Below are positions 57,201 to 64,000 of a DNA stretch of 64,000 nucleotides, one piece after another. Both the position numbers and the translations under genes were made by a program. How positions within the stretch are numbered: position 1 is the first letter of the stretch; each line of letters starts with the position of its first letter. The notes below the pieces were generated by a model. It was not told the origin of the DNA. It saw only the letters and a list, made by a program, of their open reading frames with translations, and searched no databases. The DNA lies in assembly GCA_016858145.1 (NCBI GenBank), contig JAEHOE010000113.1, positions 186,001-250,000 on the forward strand, read 5' to 3'. The stretch comes from Edaphochlamys debaryana (Eukaryota; Chlorophyta; Chlorophyceae; Chlamydomonadales).

Positions 57201-58140
57201 TCCGTGAGTGTCGGCCCTCCAGGACTCAGCGCTGGGGTGGACTGAAAAGGAATGGGCAGTACTACATTGCCTCGCCCTGGCTCAACTCGGCGGGTGCAAC
57301 CCCGTCGAAGCGGGGGCCCCCAGGTGCCGCCGGTTACAGAACCCACCAGCCGCCGTCCAGGGAGGTCAGCACCGTCAGCAGCGTGAGGAGCGCCTCGTGC
57401 TCCGGGGCCGTGTGGTCGCTGTCCGCGTGAATGCCGTTGGCCGCGGGAGTGGCGCGGTCGGCGGTCGCCTGTTCAGCGAGGGAGGGCGGGTTGAGACCTC
57501 GACCTCGAGGTTGCGGCGGTCGGTTGCGGTGGAAGTGCCTAACCCCGGAGGCCACGCAGCGAGGAAACTTGGGAGCATTGGGGCGTCTGCTGAGTACTCA
57601 TGTCTGCTGCGTACTGAGTACGTGGAAGTTCAGCGCGGAAAACGGATGGACTGCAAATTAGTGTGCCTAAGGGCCCCCCCTGTTTCTCTCTTGCCCGGAC
57701 GGACACGAGAGGGAGGCCCCAACGCAAGCGGAGAGCTCGTCCATACCACCAGCAGGCCCGCCGGAGCCCCCCATCTCCGTTGAAGGTCTCCGCGCTTGCA
57801 CCCGCTTGCCCGAAGCTCCTGGCGTCTGCTGAGTCCTCGTCCTTGTAGCAAAGGTCACGGCCTGGCCTGGTTTTATCCCGGGAAGCTTTAACCCCGCCCT
57901 TGACCGGCTCGCCTGCTTCGCTGACAAGCGCCCCAGCGAGCCCCGGCTGAAGGACAAGATGCCTTTCCCTTCTCCGTTGGCGTCCGAGCGGGCCGGTGTT
58001 GCGCGGGGCTCGGCCGGCTGGGGCACTGTGGGCTGGGCATTTGGCTGAGGAGCATGCCCCACCACCTGCGCGGGCTTGGCCGCAGTAGGCGCGGTGTTTC
58101 GTACTTCTTCAGCTCCCCCAAAGCAGCTAAACAGCCCCAT
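45255..58140 (-). CDS. protein kinase with lipidated N-terminus and GAF-like sensor regions
   Basis: 28 exons, about 1,351 aa. MGLFSCFGG predicts N-myristoylation at Gly2 and palmitoylation at Cys6, hence membrane anchoring. GAF-like pieces follow: DGGWWEQIERAAIATAQHL, SIHALVRVVLGAAAELVLSV-like HALVRVVLGAAAELVLSV, and CRGHSLPLKHTLLSEALSHA with CISDCNAY and SHEGRPLLALYATYHSVLPQ. The kinase domain begins near residue 827: glycine loop IGRGGYGVVYRG, VAIK lysine about 849, helix C in exon 17, a roughly 65-residue Gly-rich insert before SSGVIVLVQEFCDAGTL, HCDLKPQN (1057-1064), DFG (1083-1085), MAPES, DVFSFGILMWQ, and the C-lobe motif ERCWHPTPSERPTA. Catalytic residues are present; HCD replaces HRD. 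A Gln/Gly/Ala-rich tail ends in SLLII. Ligand and substrate are unknown; the type is common in Chlamydomonas (TKL-like, inferred). The exon 1 donor is uncertain. Confidence 0.85.
46453..46547. repeat. (GCCCC)n pentanucleotide array in a kinase intron
   Basis: About 19 units directly adjoin the donor of kinase exon 26. On the transcribed strand the intron starts GTGGGGC and continues as (GGGGC)n, the same unit as the array in the VOC gene. Confidence 0.95.
49015..49042. repeat. 28-base poly-G run
   Basis: Uninterrupted G run just upstream (in gene orientation) of the acceptor of kinase exon 20. On the transcribed strand it is the C-rich polypyrimidine tract. Its length may be unreliable in assembly. 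Confidence 0.9.
50353..50430. repeat. GGTTGGGGG-type microsatellite in a kinase intron
   Basis: Eight or nine imperfect units upstream of the acceptor of kinase exon 17; on the transcribed strand they form C-rich CCCCCAACC repeats. Confidence 0.85.
51042..51076 (-). repeat. partial duplicate of kinase exon 15 3' end
   Basis: Copies the end of exon 15 (LESIRILE) with its GT donor, 89 bases downstream in the intron. The last codon differs (CTG instead of CAG). Confidence 0.75.
52873..53137 (-). repeat. triplicated exon end: kinase exon 11 3' end plus two intronic copies
   Basis: The exon end encoding GLCISDCNAYVQ and its GT donor (about 53098-53137) recurs at 52984-53025 and 52873-52914, with steps of about 111-113 bases. 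Both intronic copies keep GT donors. They lack a convincing acceptor of their own, so I treat them as tandem duplications, not exons. Confidence 0.85.
54595..54620 (-). repeat. partial duplicate of kinase exon 8 3' end
   Basis: Repeats the exon 8 end (GGCAGGAACGCC on the plus strand) and adjoining C-rich intron about 120 bases downstream; the donor GT is mutated to AT. Confidence 0.65.
56126..56160 (-). repeat. partial duplicate of kinase exon 5 3' end
   Basis: Repeats CACCTGCTCCGCGATC and flanking bases of the exon 5 end (about 56243-56277) about 117 bases downstream in the intron, keeping the GT donor. Confidence 0.7.
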
Positions 58141-59942
58141 GGCCGTGAAGGGGCGACCCTAGGATGTGCGTTCTTCGGCCAGTCGGCTTCTATGCACGCT
58201 CATCTTGAATAGCGTGGGGCTCGATGGGAAGTGAGAGTGATGTGGGCGCGACTTATGCACAAGGCCGCTAGATATGTTGGTCGGCGGGCCTGCGCGGGGT
58301 CATCAGCACACCGTGCAGTACAGCACGGGGAACGCCACCTGGGGAGCACGTCCCTGCGTCCACACCACTGCCACTACATATGGGGCGAATGAGTGAAGGT
58401 CCTGACACGCAGGCCCCTCCTTGTGGCCCTATAACCAAGGCGTTGAGGGGCCCAGGACCGTAGCGGACTGGAGAGGCGTCACCTACAGCACCTGCAGGGC
58501 CCCGGCGCTGGGAGCGGTCTCGGCAGTTTGCACACGGGCTGCAGGGCGGGCGAGCGGCACACGTCATGCTCTTATAGCTGATCTATGACTGGTCAAGAAG
58601 GGAAAGCGACGGTGCAGAAAGCCACAGGGAGAAGGGAGAAGGGAGAAGGCTGTATTATCTTTCCTGTCCCTTGGATCTGGGGAGGAGGTCCGGGGGGGAA
58701 GTGAAGGGGCAAAGCGACGGGGCAGTGAGCATACTGGACTACCCGTGTGGGTCAATGCAGAGTGCAGCTACCCGTGAGGGTAGACCCTACTCGAGGTCAA
58801 CGGGCGTAAGACTGGCAGAGGGGGCGAGTCGATGAGTGGGAGGGCCCCAAGGCGCGAATCGTGCGCAGCAGCCACACCCGTGGCCGGTAGCACCCGCGGC
58901 TGTCCCCCCCCTCGACGCCTTGCTGGCTGCACTGATGCCATCGGCGCGAGGGCCAGCTGGCCTGGTTCTGCACCATGCCGCTCGGCAACCCCTGCATCGG
59001 CATCTCCGCGTACCCCACTCAGCAGCTCCCAGTCCCTACGCCTCCTGCCTTTGCGACGAAGCGGTATCACCATGACCCTCCGCCCCTCCTATGCCCCGAA
59101 CCCCCATCCACCCGGCCTCCTGGCCGTGTGCATCGGCTCCATGTTGTCCCCATCCCTACTCGTCCTGCGTCCCTGCCTTCGCTCCCCCCACGTACCCTTC
59201 CCACCCCTTCGTCCTGTCACCCCCCGCCCTCACACACACGGATCCCCATGCACCCTGGCCCCAGGCCCCATACCTACCCACAGGTCTGCGTAGTTTGCGG
59301 CCAACGACCTGAGCCCGCAACTGCACACTTCGCTTTGATGACGTCTTGAATGACATCTAGCCCCGCCGTACGCACTGGTGTTTGCGTGCCCCATCCTACG
59401 CAGGCAGGCGGATCAGGGGGATAGCACGCCCTTCTCCATTTGTCTGGCTCGGCTTGGCTCTGCGGGGTCAGGGGGGAGCGCCAGTGCCCAGAACTCGAGC
59501 TTTTATTGCCCTGCCAGCCATGATAGGACGAGCCAGGGTTCCTGAGCTGGTTACGCGAGGCGAGTCCGAGAGCCGCTCGATGCAGAGCTCACGGCTAGGG
59601 GGAGGGGACAGGGCCGGGAGATCGGGCCTGGGCCCGGGCGCAGGGGCGGGACGTCGACGCAAGAGCTAGCACCTGGGCCAGCCCGGGCCTTGTGCCGACC
59701 CTTGGGACGAGTGTGCCGCGGTGTCGCGTGCACCGGTGTTCGGCCACAATGACGCTATCTACACAACATTTTCTGCACGGAGACAACAGGCTTTGGCGGA
59801 AAGGCGCAGCCTCACCAGAAAATTTCGCAGAGCGACCCGTACTGCGCCGATTCCGCTCGCGACCAGCCCAAACCGCGCGCATACTCAGAATTGTCTCATA
59901 CCCAGACACCTTTTACTCGTTACGCACAGCACCAACTCAAAA
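58141..59942. other. divergent intergenic region, kinase / cyclophilin
   Basis: No coding exon recognised. It must hold the kinase promoter on the left and the cyclophilin promoter and 5' untranslated region on the right. Nothing else supportable is seen. Confidence 0.5.
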
Positions 59943-62035
<2,093 letters not shown>

Positions 62036-63132
62036 GCGCCTCGCGCTCGCACCGCCCTCGAGCGGCTGCGCAAGGGCCGCGGTTGCGGCAGTGGGCCGGA
62101 CGGAGCTGGCGAGGGTCACGTGGGGATTATCGGGGTGCGACGTCACCCCTGCCGCTAGTGGCTGTCGCTGGATTCGGGTGCCGGGTGTTGAGAAAAGGTT
62201 GTAGCCAGGGCCGTTGGGAGCTGGCCGTTGGGTTGACGGAGCGGCGGCTGGGCCTCTGATTGGGAGGCTCTGGTCTTGCCGCGTTGACGGTCGGGAGGAG
62301 GACTGCGGAGGACCGCTGCAACTGGATAGCTGGGTCCGTGATAAGGTCGGAAAACGCCTTCCGGCGATGAACAGTGTGCATGCTGTGTAACGAGCAAGGT
62401 GAAGCAACCTCGAGCAACAATCCCGTATCGCCGGGATGAGAGAGCTCTTGTGGGGACATGCCCAGCGTAGTCAGGACGGCGACGACAGGGCGTTCTGTGC
62501 TTGCGGGGCTGTGCGGAGGGTCGAGGCTCCTCGGCTTCGACAGCAGTACCCCAGTGCCAGTACCGTCACATGCACCACTCATCGCAGCCAGCTCACTATA
62601 TGAGTTCTTCACACTCGATTCGCTGCAGGGTGCACGCTACAACGGTCTCTCCTCGCGGAGGTTTGTTCGTGGTACCGGAGCGGCCGCTTGACTAGTTACA
62701 GACACCTGCGCGTCCGTTTGATTTCTATTAATACTAGTAGCATGCTCTAGCTTGCAAGCCCGAACGTTGCGCATAGCTTCCCCCATGGCGCGCATTCCGA
62801 AGCGGCAGTGCCGACACTAGCCGCAGACCTATCCAGCTCTGCCACAGTTGTGAGGAGTGATTACATAATCCCACGCCGGGTAGGTCGGGGCGAGCTAGAA
62901 CGGTACTTGATTTCGCACGCATGTCGCAGCATCGGCCTCACCCGCACGAGCGCACCGTAGCAGCGCCGTGACCGTGGCGGGGTAATGGCGCTCCAGGCGC
63001 GTGCATTGTGGCATAGGCGCAGACGGGCAGTCAAGACACGCCGTCCCCCGCACGTTCTCCCCACCCCTCCCCACCGCTGCCGACCTTTATCCCGCAGGTT
63101 CCTCACGTGCTTAGGCGTTCTGCCCGCCCAGC
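62036..63132. other. intergenic region, cyclophilin 3' side to next gene
   Basis: Beyond the cyclophilin 3' untranslated region I see no exon. The last few hundred bases should contain the promoter of the gene starting at 63133. Confidence 0.5.
62386..62390 (+). terminator. putative polyadenylation signal (TGTAA) of cyclophilin gene
   Basis: TGTAA about 350 bases after the cyclophilin stop codon, in the range usual for green-algal 3' untranslated regions. Confidence 0.6.
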
Positions 63133-64000
63133 ATGGGCTGCGGCGCCTCCAGCACCGCGTGGTCTGCTCCTGCGGGCACGAAGCCAGGTGGGGGGTGGGC
63201 AAGGAGCTTCGTGGGGCGTTCATCCTCACTAGGGGAGGGGGGATCACATGGCTCATGACGAAGGGACTGCCAGTGTGGCGGCCATAGGGCAGGTATCCGC
63301 AGTAGCGGAGGCGTGGAGTGATACGGCGCTGCTGGCGTTAGGCAGAGGCCAGGCGAGGGGCGGGGGTTCGGAACCGCCAGCTGTGCCGGAGACCTACAGT
63401 ACCGGTAGTGCAGCCCAGAGGGTGGGTCGGGAGATAGAAACTCTGACCACTGGCGGCTGCGGTGTGCCAATACGGCCCTCCTCTTCCGCCTCCTCTTCCT
63501 CCTCTCCCTCTTCCTCCTCCTCGACCCCTTGGCCCGCCCCGGCCAGGTGCAGGAGCATCAACGCCCAAGCTCTGGCCATTGGGTGAGGCGGAGGCGGGGA
63601 GGTCCTTCATCTGGGGGTCCGGTCACCAACCCTCTACCGTATCCCACCGCCCGCCCCATCGCTCCCCACCAGTCCACCCCCTCGACCACACACCTGCCCC
63701 CGGCCCTCCCCCTCCCACCCCCAGTGCCCGGCCTGCACTACCCTTCCAATGCCCGCCTGGGCGTAACCCTGCGCGGCCTGCGCCGCCTGCGGGGGGCCCT
63801 GGAGGAGCACTTTGGGCGCACGGCCTTCCCGGACGTCAACACAAACCAGGCGCGGCGCGGGCGGGCCCTTGGGGGGTGGAGGGGTGGATCTGCGCCGCCT
63901 GATGCGGCGGGCCCAGGGCCCGGCGTGGGCGCTGGGGCCCGTGTGGGCCTGGCTGGCGCAGGGCGCTGCTGCTGGGCCCGGGCCGAGGGCTGGTGGTTGT
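63133..64000 (+). CDS. N-myristoylated-type protein of unknown function, 5' part (cut by window end)
   Basis: Exon 1 (63133-63187) begins MGCGASS, a strong N-myristoylation signal with Cys3 available for palmitoylation. Exon 2 (63547-63582) reads GAGASTPKLWPL. Exon 3 (from 63725) reads VPGLHYPSNARLGVTLRGLR and continues RRLRGALEEHFGRTAFPDVN. Exons 1-3 join in phase 1. After 63849 the frame turns low-complexity, while a neighbouring frame offers a more protein-like DLRRLMRRAQGPAW, so either a weak GC donor at 63850, another exon boundary, or an error in the G run near 63872 must be considered. I do not recognise the family. The N-terminus suggests membrane or flagellar-membrane association, by inference only. 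Confidence 0.55.

Larger units (their letters stand above)
45255..58140 (-). other. exon coordinates of the kinase gene
   Basis: Transcription order: 58140-57802 (3' end provisional), 57468-57347, 57093-57031, 56726-56590, 56399-56248, 55824-55593, 55132-55050, 54870-54724, 54370-54127, 53656-53589, 53206-53099, 52606-52424, 52237-52160, 51877-51484, 51263-51133, 50657-50580, 50351-50202, 49832-49601, 49320-49280, 49010-48932, 48652-48612, 48183-48033, 47692-47626, 47351-47291, 47036-47004, 46660-46548, 46117-45811, 45476-45255. Phases join throughout. Confidence 0.75.

Overview
This window looks like nuclear DNA of a volvocine or Chlamydomonas-type green alga. It is GC-rich, and its genes have many short GT-AG introns with C/G-rich tracts. 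TGTAA motifs, the usual green-algal polyadenylation signal, lie downstream of several stop codons. The gene content also fits: a flagellar dynein-arm assembly factor, a hydroxyproline-rich gametolysin-family protease and C-terminal MYND-finger proteins. No prokaryotic operon, CRISPR array, rRNA or tRNA was found. All exon models were built by eye from splice consensus, reading-frame continuity and family resemblance; none was checked against transcripts or databases.

Layout. 1-1332 (+): 3' end of a MYND-finger gene. 2286-7933 (+): DNAAF3/PF22-like dynein assembly factor, 14 exons. 9154-12102 (-): full-length MYND-finger protein whose 3' end is an inverted near-identical copy of the first one, so DNAAF3 sits inside an inverted duplication. 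12955-15081 (-): small glyoxalase/VOC-fold protein. 15691-18764 (+): ankyrin-repeat protein, divergent from the VOC gene. 19513-23341 (+): plastid-targeted saccharopine-dehydrogenase-like oxidoreductase. 25350-38892 (+): very large secreted M11 (gametolysin/VMP) metalloprotease-like protein, about 2,165 aa in 48 exons. 40638-41712 (+): truncated, frameshifted partial copy of that gene's 5' end. 45255-58140 (-): 28-exon protein kinase with a dually lipidated N-terminus and GAF-like sensor regions. 59943-62035 (+): divergent-loop cyclophilin. 63133-end (+): start of another probably myristoylated protein, cut by the window edge.

The most striking locus is the 25-39 kb protease gene. After a signal peptide, a proline-rich HRGP rod, an M11 catalytic domain with the variant QExxHxxGxxH site and a second HRGP rod, it carries twelve tandem modules of two types that I do not recognise by name. 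One type is a six-cysteine DCDGDG-containing module (8 copies). The other is a roughly 190-residue three-lobed, beta-trefoil-like module (4 copies). Order: C-T-C-T-C-C-T-C-T-C-C-C. Every module is bounded by phase-1 introns, the signature of module duplication by exon shuffling. I infer an extracellular-matrix protein combining a protease-like head with a long adhesive, possibly calcium- and glycan-binding, tail.

The genes do not form an obvious pathway. DNAAF3 acts in cytoplasmic pre-assembly of flagellar dyneins, the protease-like protein belongs to the extracellular matrix, the oxidoreductase is predicted plastidial, and the kinase is predicted to be membrane-anchored. The kinase gene also stands out for its introns, which carry a recurring short element in both orientations and several tandem duplications of exon 3' ends with their splice donors.
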